Of a stretch of DNA of 57,196 nt, positions 27,941 to 36,442 are shown one piece after another (within the stretch, counting starts at the first letter, position 1; every line of letters begins with the position of its first letter). The notes under the pieces were generated by a model. The model did not search any database. It was not told the origin of the DNA and worked only from the letters and a program-made list of their open reading frames with translations. Source of the DNA: Rhizobiaceae bacterium (GTDB taxonomy: Bacteria; Pseudomonadota; Alphaproteobacteria; Rhizobiales; Rhizobiaceae); the NCBI GenBank assembly GCA_013214695.1, contig JABSRX010000074.1, positions 1 through 57,196 of the forward strand, given 5' to 3'. The translations under genes and the position numbers were made by a program.

Positions 27941-27965
27941 AAGGGCAATCTGCGATTGCCCTTTT
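27941..27965 (+). terminator. Intra-operon terminator or attenuator
   Basis: A perfect 9-base-pair stem (27941-27949 with 27955-27963), 5-base loop and TTTT tail sit in the 62 bases between the pterin methyltransferase and activator genes, 10 bases after the stop. Partial termination would keep the activator below the methyltransferase in amount. Confidence 0.8.
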
Positions 27966-27992
27966 GCGCCTGCTGCATAACAGTGACCCGCA

Positions 27993-30056
27993 ATGTCTGA
28001 TCCTCTCGTCATCTTCACCCCCAGCGGTAAACGCGGCAACTTTCCAATCGGCACACCGATCCTGGAGGCTGCCCGTGAGCTGGGTGTTTATGTGGAATCC
28101 GTCTGCGGCGGCCGCGGTATTTGCGGGCGCTGTCAGGTGGCACCGGAATTCGGAAAATTCGCCAAACACGGCATTGAATCAAAAGCCGATGCCGTCTCCG
28201 AATGGTCGCCGAAGGAAATCCGTTACACCGACAAGCGTGGGGCGCTGAAAGACGGCAGACGGCTGTCCTGTTCTGCCACCGTTCAAGGTCCCCTGGTCGT
28301 CGATATTCCGGCAGATGCAGTGGTCAACCAACAGACAATTCGCAAGGAGGCCGACAGCCGCCTGATTGAACGCGATCCAGCGATCCAGATGTGTTATGTC
28401 GAAGTCGACGAGCCCGACATGCACAAGCCTTTGGGGGATCTGGACCGCTTGAAGGTCAAACTCGAGCAGGAATGGGGCTTCACCGACGTCCTGGTTTCGC
28501 AGCACATTTTGCCGAACGTTCAAAAGGTTCTACGCGACGGCAACTGGACGGCTACGGTCGCCATTCATCAGGACCTGGAGACATCGCGGCCAACAATGAT
28601 CGCGCTCTATCCCGGGCTGAAAAACGAAGCCTATGGCATCGCCTGTGACATTGGTTCGACGACAATTGCCATGCACCTCTCATCGCTGCTGTCCGGCAAT
28701 ACCCTCGCCTCCTCCGGCACGTCCAATCCACAGATTCGCTTTGGCGAAGATGTGATGAGCCGCGTTTCCTACGTGATGATGAACCCGGATGGGCGCGAAT
28801 CGATGACCCGCGCCGTGCGCGATGCGGTCAACGGCCTGATTCAAAACGTCTGCTCGGAAGCCGGTATCGATCCAAACGATATCCTCGACAGCGTGTTCGT
28901 GGGCAATCCGATCATGCACCACCTGTTCTTGGGCATAGATCCGACTGAACTCGGCGGCGCGCCCTTTGCGCTCGCCGTATCCGGCGCCGTCCACACATGG
29001 GCCTCCGAGTTGGACCTGTCGATGAACGAGGGCACCCGTGTTTACGTGCTGCCGTGCATTGCCGGACACGTTGGCGCCGACGCGGCTGCGGCAACGCTGT
29101 CGGAAGCCCCACACAATGAAGACGAGCTCTCTCTTCTGGTTGACGTGGGCACCAATGCCGAGATCGTCCTGGGACAGACAACCCAAACTCTCGCCTGTTC
29201 CTCGCCCACCGGGCCGGCCTTTGAAGGCGCCGAGATCTCCTGTGGCCAGCGCGCTGCGCCCGGCGCCATTGAGCGGGTCCGTATCGATCCTGTTTCGCTG
29301 GAACCGAAGATCCGCATCATCGGAGTTGATCTTTGGTCAGACGAGCCCGGCTTTACCGAAATGGCCAAGGCCACCGGCGTCACCGGTATCTGTGGTTCGG
29401 GCATTATTGAAGTTATGGCGGAAATGTTCCTGGCCGGGATCATCGATGAAGACGGCGTCATTGATGGCGACAAAGCGCAGGTTTCAAGCCGTATTTTTGA
29501 AGATAAGCGCACCTTTTCGTATCGACTTTGGGAAACCGAAGATGGCCCTGACATTACTGTGGCCCAAACCGATGTGCGCGCCATTCAGATGGCCAAGGCG
29601 GCGCTTTATGCAGGCGTCAAGCTGCTGATGGAAAAGCATGGCAGCGACCAGGTCGCCAAGATTCGTTTGGCCGGGGCCTTTGGCACATTCATTGATCCCA
29701 AATACGCCCTGGTCATGGGACTGGTGCCGGATTGTGAAATCGAAAACGTCAAAGCCGTCGGTAATGCCGCTGGTACCGGTGCGCGCATGGCGCTGCTGAA
29801 CCGCAACCATCGCCGCGAAATCGAGGATACAGTCAAGAATATCGAGAAGATCGAAACTGCGCTGGAACCGAAATTCCAGGAGCATTTCGTCAACGCCATG
29901 GCTTTCCCGAACAAGGTGGATCGCTTCCCGCGCCTGGAAGCCGAAGTCACCCTGCCGGCGCGCAAGCAGCAGGCCGAGATGGCTGACGGTGAAGCGGGTG
30001 CTGCCAGAGGGCGCCGCGGCGGTGCCGGTGGCGGGCGACGTCGTCGCCGCGCCTGA
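27993..30056 (+). CDS. Corrinoid reductive activator: 2Fe-2S plus ASKHA (DUF4445), Arg/Gly tail
   Basis: A 687-residue RACE protein. The N-terminal plant-type 2Fe-2S domain has Cys38, Cys44, Cys47 and Cys93 (CGGRGICGRC...LSC). A linker and middle domain lead to the ASKHA ATPase body, with ACDIGSTTIAMHL (phosphate 1), LVDVGTNAEIVLG and GICGSGIIEVMAEM, then RLAGAFGTFID. Such proteins use ATP and an electron to return inactive Co(II)-corrinoid to Co(I), replacing the activation domain of MetH. The final 25 residues are Arg/Gly-rich (ARGRRGGAGGGRRRRRA), beyond the normal end. Last gene of the corrinoid set; converges with the ABC permease 17 bases later. Confidence 0.92.
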   Translation: MSDPLVIFTPSGKRGNFPIGTPILEAARELGVYVESVCGGRGICGRCQVAPEFGKFAKHGIESKADAVSEWSPKEIRYTDKRGALKDGRRLSCSATVQGPLVVDIPADAVVNQQTIRKEADSRLIERDPAIQMCYVEVDEPDMHKPLGDLDRLKVKLEQEWGFTDVLVSQHILPNVQKVLRDGNWTATVAIHQDLETSRPTMIALYPGLKNEAYGIACDIGSTTIAMHLSSLLSGNTLASSGTSNPQIRFGEDVMSRVSYVMMNPDGRESMTRAVRDAVNGLIQNVCSEAGIDPNDILDSVFVGNPIMHHLFLGIDPTELGGAPFALAVSGAVHTWASELDLSMNEGTRVYVLPCIAGHVGADAAAATLSEAPHNEDELSLLVDVGTNAEIVLGQTTQTLACSSPTGPAFEGAEISCGQRAAPGAIERVRIDPVSLEPKIRIIGVDLWSDEPGFTEMAKATGVTGICGSGIIEVMAEMFLAGIIDEDGVIDGDKAQVSSRIFEDKRTFSYRLWETEDGPDITVAQTDVRAIQMAKAALYAGVKLLMEKHGSDQVAKIRLAGAFGTFIDPKYALVMGLVPDCEIENVKAVGNAAGTGARMALLNRNHRREIEDTVKNIEKIETALEPKFQEHFVNAMAFPNKVDRFPRLEAEVTLPARKQQAEMADGEAGAARGRRGGAGGGRRRRRA

Positions 30057-30073
30057 TTTCTTGAAAATTGAGG

Positions 30074-31624
30074 CTAGTTTTGCACATGCGGGCGCAACAT
30101 ATACGCCACGCCCATCACGACGCAGGCCATCACCGCCAGCGGCACCATGAATATGCCGTGGCGAAACGCCAAGGCCGCACCGGCCGCCCACAGAATGGAC
30201 ACCACCGCCTCGCTCACGGTGGCCGTCTTGGACGACACCTGGCGGCGACGGAACAGGCTGCGATTGGCCTGACTGCGATACCAAAGCTGGATCACCACGG
30301 CGCAAAACGTTGCCAGCAAAGTACCGACCGCCAGGCAAAGCGCCGCGCGGGGTGAGAAGAACATCAGCGCGATCAGGAACGGCGCGGTCACAATGCCGAC
30401 TATGGTAACAACCGCCTCGGCTTTGGCCAGCAAAATGGTCTTGGCTGAGATTGGCGACGTGTCGATCAGTTCATGCGCATCTTCGCCAGAAATGGTGACC
30501 CAGGAGAGTCCGCCAGCCAGTTGGCCTGCAGCCATGACGATCACCGGAATGACCACATAATAGATGCCACTGCCCTGTCCGTAATGAACCCAGAGCAACA
30601 GGCCGGGCGTCACCAGATAGAGCAATTGCTGCAATGATTGCGACAGCAACCAGGGGTCCCGCTTCAACAGGTCCCATTCTTTGCGCCGCAGGACTGCACC
30701 GATGCTGCGCTGTTTGCGAAAGCCGGAGAAGGCTTTCTGCTTGCCCTTGGATTCCATCAGGCCGGACGTCGCCAGTGCATCTTCAGCAAACCGACCGGTC
30801 GAATAGCTGATGACGACAATCAAACTGATCAGGCTTGCAGCACACAGAAACAACAGCGACCAGCCATCGCCCATGGCCGCGTTGGCAGGCACCCAGGTCC
30901 AGCTGTCCAAGGCCGGGGCAGCTTCGATCGTGTCGGCCGATGTAAACAGCGCCAGGCGGGAAAAACCCTGACCAAACATGATCGCCATCGCCTGCAATGA
31001 GATGATGAAACCAGCACCAACGATTGCCGAAATAATCTGTGCAATCAATCGTGTACGAGCTGGACCGACGGTTCTGAACAGGACCAGCGTCAGCATCACC
31101 GCGCCGCTGGTGGCGAATCCACCCAGCGCCATGATCACAAGATAGGCGCAGAACCAGGCCGGACTGTCCATAAAGCCTAAAATGTTGACCAGCGGCGAAG
31201 CGATGAGCAGCGCGAACACTGTTGTTTGCACTGCCAGAATGCTAGTGCGAACCTGAAACAGCCGCCTTGATGTTGCCGGCGACGACAACAGGAGATCCAA
31301 ATCCGAACGGGCATAGTAGGCCCGCGTCACGCTTTCGATCGCCTGACTGAACATCAGCGAGCCAAGCATCACCGCAAAGCCCATGATCATCAGCAAGGTT
31401 GCTTTGTCGGCGGCAATGCCGGCGGCCAGCTGACCTTTCAGCAGATGTACGACAAAGGCGTGCATGCCGACCACGAAGGCTGCAATGATTGTGCCCACCA
31501 GCGCAATGCGCTTGGGCTTACCGGCGGTGACCAGAGAGGCGAAATCCCGCCAGATCAGCCGCGCTTCGTGGGCCGCATACCAGCGAATGGAATTGGCGTT
31601 GGGTGCAAAGGAAGTGGCACTCAT
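30074..31624 (-). CDS. ABC exporter permease (ABC-2 type)
   Basis: A 516-residue multi-pass membrane protein with some 12 hydrophobic segments in two halves, separated by a charged loop (SKGKQKAFSGFRKQRSIG). No ABC signature is in it; the ATPase is the upstream gene, whose stop overlaps this start by 4 bases. Together they form an ABC-2-type exporter. The substrate is unknown. The neighbouring GbdR-like regulator is divergent, so co-regulation with one-carbon genes is possible but unsupported. Confidence 0.8.
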   Translation of the reverse strand: MSATSFAPNANSIRWYAAHEARLIWRDFASLVTAGKPKRIALVGTIIAAFVVGMHAFVVHLLKGQLAAGIAADKATLLMIMGFAVMLGSLMFSQAIESVTRAYYARSDLDLLLSSPATSRRLFQVRTSILAVQTTVFALLIASPLVNILGFMDSPAWFCAYLVIMALGGFATSGAVMLTLVLFRTVGPARTRLIAQIISAIVGAGFIISLQAMAIMFGQGFSRLALFTSADTIEAAPALDSWTWVPANAAMGDGWSLLFLCAASLISLIVVISYSTGRFAEDALATSGLMESKGKQKAFSGFRKQRSIGAVLRRKEWDLLKRDPWLLSQSLQQLLYLVTPGLLLWVHYGQGSGIYYVVIPVIVMAAGQLAGGLSWVTISGEDAHELIDTSPISAKTILLAKAEAVVTIVGIVTAPFLIALMFFSPRAALCLAVGTLLATFCAVVIQLWYRSQANRSLFRRRQVSSKTATVSEAVVSILWAAGAALAFRHGIFMVPLAVMACVVMGVAYMLRPHVQN

Positions 31625-32403
31625 GCAGCCAAACTCCCGATTACCGCAGCGTCGTCGCTGCGCTCTTCATTGCCTTCCACAATATCCAGGAAGACTTCCT
31701 CCAATGTCGAGTTTTCATCGCCGGAACGGTTGCGCAGTTCGGCAAATGTGCCTTCCGCAACCAGACGTCCATCGGCAATCACGCCAATGCGCTCCGCCAT
31801 GCGTTCAGCGACTTCCAGAATATGAGTCGTCATAATGATCGTTGTTCCGCGTTTCACCCGCGACAACAGCACGTCCTTGACCTGACGGGCGGAGCCGGCG
31901 TCCAGGCCGGTCAATGGTTCATCGAGAATGATCAACTGAGGCTCATGCACCAGCGCACCGGCCAGGGCCACCTTCTGGCGCATGCCCTTGGAGAAGCCGC
32001 CACAGCGCTCCATCGCATGGGGAGCCAGACCCAGCCACTCTACCAGATCCAGGGAACGACGCTCCGCTTCAACCGGGTCCACACCCCACAGGCCGGAAAC
32101 GAATTCCAGATATTCCAACGGCGTCAGCTTGTCGTAGATCATCGGCTCGTCAGATACCCAGGCGATCTTGCGCTTGGCTTCCAATGGGTCATGCGACAGC
32201 TTGGTACCGAACACGCTGATATCACCCGCATCCGGTTGCAGCAGCCCGGCCACCATTCTCAAAGTGGTGGTTTTTCCAGCACCATTTGGCCCCAGCAGCG
32301 CGTAAAACTCACCACCATAGACCTGAAGGTCCAGACCGTTGACCGCCGGACGGTCAAAGCTCTTCATCAGTCCAGCGATTTCCAATGCGTAATTTGTGGT
32401 CAA
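31621..32403 (-). CDS. ABC exporter ATP-binding protein
   Basis: A 260-residue ABC ATPase with Walker A GPNGAGKTT (about residues 37-45), signature GFSKGMRQKVALAGAL, Walker B LIILDEPLTGLD and a switch His in TTHIL. The TTG at 32403 is preferred because GGGAG lies 6 bases upstream and the translation from there aligns with family N-termini; the open frame continues further up into the divergent regulator leader. Partner of the ABC-2 permease through a 4-base overlap. Confidence 0.87.
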   Translation of the reverse strand: MTTNYALEIAGLMKSFDRPAVNGLDLQVYGGEFYALLGPNGAGKTTTLRMVAGLLQPDAGDISVFGTKLSHDPLEAKRKIAWVSDEPMIYDKLTPLEYLEFVSGLWGVDPVEAERRSLDLVEWLGLAPHAMERCGGFSKGMRQKVALAGALVHEPQLIILDEPLTGLDAGSARQVKDVLLSRVKRGTTIIMTTHILEVAERMAERIGVIADGRLVAEGTFAELRNRSGDENSTLEEVFLDIVEGNEERSDDAAVIGSLAA

Positions 32404-32581
32404 GTTGCGCTCCCTAGTGCCCGCGTTTTTCGCCACGCTAGAGCGATCAGATTGCGACGATGTGAACAGGATTGGTGAACAAGGCCTCAATATTGACGCG
32501 AAACGATTCCTCAATGTTCTCTATGCGACAACGATTTTTGATGCTAAGCCATCAAATCAAATTTGGTTGGGAGGATACCAG

Positions 32582-33628
32582 ATGTCGGAAACAAACGTAT
32601 TTTCCGAGAAAATCGCAGAGAAACCGGCCGCTGACCGTCAAGAAACCCCGGTTTTGCGCAGTTTTGTCTTCTTTTTGGTTCCAGACTTCTCCATGATCGC
32701 GTTTGCGACAGCCATTGAGGCGCTGCGCATCGCCAACCGCATGCTCAACTACGACAGTTACAAGTGGCGCCTGGCCTCCTTGGACGGCAATCCGGTGGTC
32801 GCCTCCAACGGTGTCGAAGTGGCCGTCGACAATTCCTTGGAGGAAGAAAGACGGCTGCTTTCAGGCAAAGATCGCCCCTCGATGCTGTTCGTCTGCTCTG
32901 GTGTGAATGTCGAAAGACATGGCAACAAGAGCCTTTACGGTTGGATCCGTGAGGAGTACAATCGCGGCGTTGCCGTCGGTGGCTTGTGCACCGGCGCGCA
33001 TATTCTTGCTTCCGCCGGATTGCTCTCCAATCGCCGATGCGCGATCCACTGGGAGAACCTGCCCGGATTTGCCGAAGCGTTCCCCAAGGCCGACGTCTAT
33101 GCCGACCTGTTCGAGGTGGATGGCAATGTCTACACCTGCGCCGGTGGCACGGCGGCACTCGACATGATGCTGTCGCTGATCGCCGAAGATCACGATGATA
33201 AACTGATCAACGCCATCTGCGAACAGGCGCTGACCGACCGGGTTCGCGGACCGCATGACCGACAGCGCCTGCCGCTGCGCGCCCGGCTCGGCGTGCAGAA
33301 TGCGCGTATTTTGTCGATCATCGAAATGATGGAGGCCAACCTGGCCGAACCGCTGACGCTGGTAGAGATTGCTGATCATGCGGGACTGTCGCGACGCCAG
33401 ATCGAACGGCTGTTCCGCCATCACATGGGCCGCTCACCGGCCCGCTATTATCTGGAAATCCGCCTCGACAGGGCTCGCCACCTGCTGTTGCAGTCGATGC
33501 TGCCGGTTGTGGAAGTGGCCATCGCCTGTGGCTTCGTGTCGGCCTCGCATTTTTCCAAATGCTACCGCGAACTCTATGGCCGTTCGCCGCAGCAGGAACG
33601 GGCCGAACGCCAGGTTGAAGCGGCTTAA
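32582..33628 (+). CDS. GlxA-family AraC regulator, GbdR-like
   Basis: A 348-residue transcription factor: an N-terminal DJ-1/PfpI-like domain (FVFFLVPDFSMIAFATAIEAL, residues about 28-48; GGLCTGAHILA nucleophile-elbow-like) and a C-terminal double helix-turn-helix (EPLTLVEIADHAGLSRRQIERLF, then VVEVAIACGFVSASHFSKCYRE). GlxA-type proteins include GbdR and CdhR, activators of glycine betaine and carnitine breakdown, which sense betaine or dimethylglycine. Its place beside two dimethylglycine dehydrogenase-like genes and betaine-type methyltransferases makes a GbdR role likely, by inference. GGGAGG precedes the ATG at 32582 by 7 bases. Confidence 0.82.
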   Translation: MSETNVFSEKIAEKPAADRQETPVLRSFVFFLVPDFSMIAFATAIEALRIANRMLNYDSYKWRLASLDGNPVVASNGVEVAVDNSLEEERRLLSGKDRPSMLFVCSGVNVERHGNKSLYGWIREEYNRGVAVGGLCTGAHILASAGLLSNRRCAIHWENLPGFAEAFPKADVYADLFEVDGNVYTCAGGTAALDMMLSLIAEDHDDKLINAICEQALTDRVRGPHDRQRLPLRARLGVQNARILSIIEMMEANLAEPLTLVEIADHAGLSRRQIERLFRHHMGRSPARYYLEIRLDRARHLLLQSMLPVVEVAIACGFVSASHFSKCYRELYGRSPQQERAERQVEAA

Positions 33629-33636
33629 GGCAACAA

Positions 33637-33662
33637 AAAAGGCGGCCCATAGACCGCCTTTT
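33637..33662. terminator. Bidirectional terminator
   Basis: AAAAGGCGG pairs with CCGCCTTTT over an 8-base loop between the converging regulator and dehydrogenase genes; an A run on one side and T run on the other serve both directions. Confidence 0.9.
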
Positions 33663-33685
33663 CAAAGACTGTTTTCATATTTAAA

Positions 33686-36202
33686 TCAGACGTCTGCGCG
33701 CAGACGTTCATTATTTGAATCAAATGGACTTTCAGCCACGACCGTGGCCTTGTGCGGCACGCCAAGCAGCTTGATTTCCAGCTCGGTGCCGATGGCTTCA
33801 TTGCCCGGCTTGACCATCGCCAGCGCCAGGCTTTTGCCGATGCGGTATCCGAAACCACCATGGGTGGCACGTCCGACAAGCTCGCCATCCTTGTAGATCG
33901 CCTCGGAACCACGGGCGTCACAGTCGGTCACGCCATGGACTTCCATGGTGACAAATTTCCAGTTGTCACCGGCTTCGTGACGCGCCACAAGCGCTTCCTT
34001 GCCGACAAAATCCTTGTCCAGTTTGATGAAGCGGTCGAGAGCCGATTCATAAGCTGAATATTCGATCGACAATTCGCGTGGGATCAAACGATAGGATTTC
34101 TCAATCGCCATGGCGGTCATCGCGCGAATGCCGAACGGCTTGATGCCAAACTCTTCGCCTGCTTCCATTACGGCATCCCAAATGGCGCCCTGCATTTCCA
34201 TCGGGTGGTGCAGTTCCCATCCCAATTCACCCACGAAGTTGACGCGCAGGGCTTCCGCGGTAGCCGTACCAACCGAGATTGACTGTCCAGACAGCCATGG
34301 GAAGTTTGCATTGCTCAGATCCGTGCGGGTCAGCTTCTGCAACACCTTGCGGCTGTTCGGACCGGCCAGAACCAGCACGCCGAATTTCTCGGTGATCGGT
34401 GTCAGAGTGACAGAACCATCTGTTGGCAGGTGGCGATACAACACGTCATGGTCGTGGGTCATGTAGGCACCAGCCGACACCAGATAGAATACGCCAGGGC
34501 GCACTTCATAGACGGTGAATTCGCTCTTCACTCCACCCTGCTTGGTCAACAGGTGGCACAGAGCAACCCTGCCCCGTTTCTTCGGGATCTTGTTGGCGAA
34601 TATGCTTTCCAGCCATTCTCGTGCCCCGGGACCCGACACTGTGATCTTGGCAAATGCCGACATATCCAACAGGCCACAGCTCTCCGTGACCGCCTTCACT
34701 TCGTTGCCAACATGCTCAAAATAGTTGGAACGACGGAACGACCATTTTTCACGAACCCGTCCGGTATGATCGGCCGGCGCGTGATTTTCATTGACCAGCA
34801 CATCAACCCCAACGCCACGCTCGCTTTCTGGCAGCTCATACCCTTCTGGCGCATACCAGTTGGCACGCTCCCAACCGTAAACGGAGCCAAACACCCCGCC
34901 GAGCGCCTTCTGACGCTCATAGGCTGGTGTGGTTTTCAAAGGACGTGCTGCTGGGCGCTCTTCATCTGGGAAATGCAGTGTGAAAACATTGGCATAGGCT
35001 TCTTCGTTCTTTTCCTTAAGATAGCCTTCTGTGGCGTAGGAGCCGTACCGGCGGGGGTCGACGCCCATCATATCGATGGTCGGTTCGCCATCGACAATCC
35101 ACTCGGCCAGCTGCCAGCCAGCACCACCGGCGGCGGTGATGCCGAAAGAATGACCTTCGTTGAGCCAGAAACCTTTCAGACCCGGCGCAGGGCCAATGAT
35201 CGGGTTGCCATCCGGCGTATAGGCGATGGCGCCGTTATAGACCTTCTTGATGCCAGCTTCGCCAAAATACGGCACACGCTCAACCGCCGTCTCAATATGC
35301 GGCATCAGGCGATCGAGATCTTCCTGGAACAGTTCGTATTCGCTCTCGTCGTCGGGACCGTCGACATAGCAGCAAGGGGCACCCTTCTCATATGGGCCCA
35401 GGATAAGGCCTCCGGCTTCTTCGCGCATATACCAAGCCGAGTCGCTTTCACGCAGCACGCAAAGCTCAGGTCCACCTTCGGCGCGGAATTTCTGAATCTC
35501 TGGATGTGCCTCGGTGACGATGTATTGATGCTCAACTGGAATGACCGGCACGTTGAGACCAACCATAGCACCGGTTTTGCGGGCAAAGTTGCCTGAACAC
35601 GAGATGATGTGCTCACACTCGATGTCACCCTTGTCGGTCTGAACCAGCCATTTGTCGCCTGGCAAACGCTGAATGCCAGTGACAGTGGTGTTGCGGTGGA
35701 TCTTGCCGCCCCGATCGCGGGCTGCCTTCGCCAGCGCCTGTGTCAGATCGGCAGGCTGAATATAGCCGTCGTCAGGATGCTGAATGCCGCCCAGCAGACC
35801 ATCGGTGTTCACATAGGGCCACAGTTCTTTGATTTCCTCAGGCGTGATTTTCTTGACGTTGATGCCAATGGTTTCAGCCACGCCCATATAATATTCGTAT
35901 TCGTCCCAGCGATCCTGCGAACGCGCCAGGCGCACATTCGACACTTTGCGGAAACCGGTATCCATGCCGGTCTCTTCGGCCAGTTCCTGGTAGAAGCGCA
36001 CAGAATACTTGTGCACCTGGCCGACCGAATAAGACATGTTGAAGAGCGGCAAAAGACCGGCAGCGTGCCAGGTCGAACCGGATGTCAGTTCCTTGCGCTC
36101 CAGCAGAACACTGTCCGTCCAGCCCTTTTTGGCCAGATGATAGAGCGTTGAAACACCAACAACTCCGCCCCCAATTACGACTGCACGCGCCTTGTTCTGC
36201 AT
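33686..36202 (-). CDS. Dimethylglycine/sarcosine dehydrogenase-family flavoprotein 2
   Basis: An 838-residue paralogue of the protein at 6472, with the same domain order: FAD domain (VVIGGGVVGVSTLYHLAKKG, SGSTWHAAGLLPLFN with the flavin-linking His), FAO middle domain, GcvT-like folate domain and C-terminal barrel. Sequence in the substrate side of the FAD domain differs from paralogue 1, so the two may split dimethylglycine and sarcosine between them. The ATG at 36202 has AGGAAG upstream; a start at 36253 would add 17 unrelated residues. Converges on the GlxA regulator gene with a terminator between. Confidence 0.87.
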   Translation of the reverse strand: MQNKARAVVIGGGVVGVSTLYHLAKKGWTDSVLLERKELTSGSTWHAAGLLPLFNMSYSVGQVHKYSVRFYQELAEETGMDTGFRKVSNVRLARSQDRWDEYEYYMGVAETIGINVKKITPEEIKELWPYVNTDGLLGGIQHPDDGYIQPADLTQALAKAARDRGGKIHRNTTVTGIQRLPGDKWLVQTDKGDIECEHIISCSGNFARKTGAMVGLNVPVIPVEHQYIVTEAHPEIQKFRAEGGPELCVLRESDSAWYMREEAGGLILGPYEKGAPCCYVDGPDDESEYELFQEDLDRLMPHIETAVERVPYFGEAGIKKVYNGAIAYTPDGNPIIGPAPGLKGFWLNEGHSFGITAAGGAGWQLAEWIVDGEPTIDMMGVDPRRYGSYATEGYLKEKNEEAYANVFTLHFPDEERPAARPLKTTPAYERQKALGGVFGSVYGWERANWYAPEGYELPESERGVGVDVLVNENHAPADHTGRVREKWSFRRSNYFEHVGNEVKAVTESCGLLDMSAFAKITVSGPGAREWLESIFANKIPKKRGRVALCHLLTKQGGVKSEFTVYEVRPGVFYLVSAGAYMTHDHDVLYRHLPTDGSVTLTPITEKFGVLVLAGPNSRKVLQKLTRTDLSNANFPWLSGQSISVGTATAEALRVNFVGELGWELHHPMEMQGAIWDAVMEAGEEFGIKPFGIRAMTAMAIEKSYRLIPRELSIEYSAYESALDRFIKLDKDFVGKEALVARHEAGDNWKFVTMEVHGVTDCDARGSEAIYKDGELVGRATHGGFGYRIGKSLALAMVKPGNEAIGTELEIKLLGVPHKATVVAESPFDSNNERLRADV

Positions 36203-36442
36203 CGAACCACTTCCTTTGAAAAAGTCAGGGAAACCGGCCAAGCCCGGTCTCATTTTTCAGACCATACCCCGTCAGGGCCTCCACATTACCACTCCGTTTG
36301 CGACATGGAAATGGAAGCCCGCGACGGCATTTTACACCGCCGCATAGCCAAGGTTAGCGAGCGGTAAAAATCAAGCTTAAAATTTGAACATCAATTTCAA
36401 CAAAACCTGAGCTTTTTTCGCTCAAAGTGTTGCCAATGGGAA
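36203..36442. other. Divergent intergenic region
   Basis: About 240 bases hold the promoters of dehydrogenase 2 (left) and the pentose-lipid operon (right). I see no clear repeat or operator; it is a natural place for a GbdR-type binding site. Confidence 0.35.

Noticed and set aside
34430-35596. A 388-codon plus-strand frame opposite dehydrogenase 2
   Set aside because: Antisense to a conserved enzyme; the translation has no family features.
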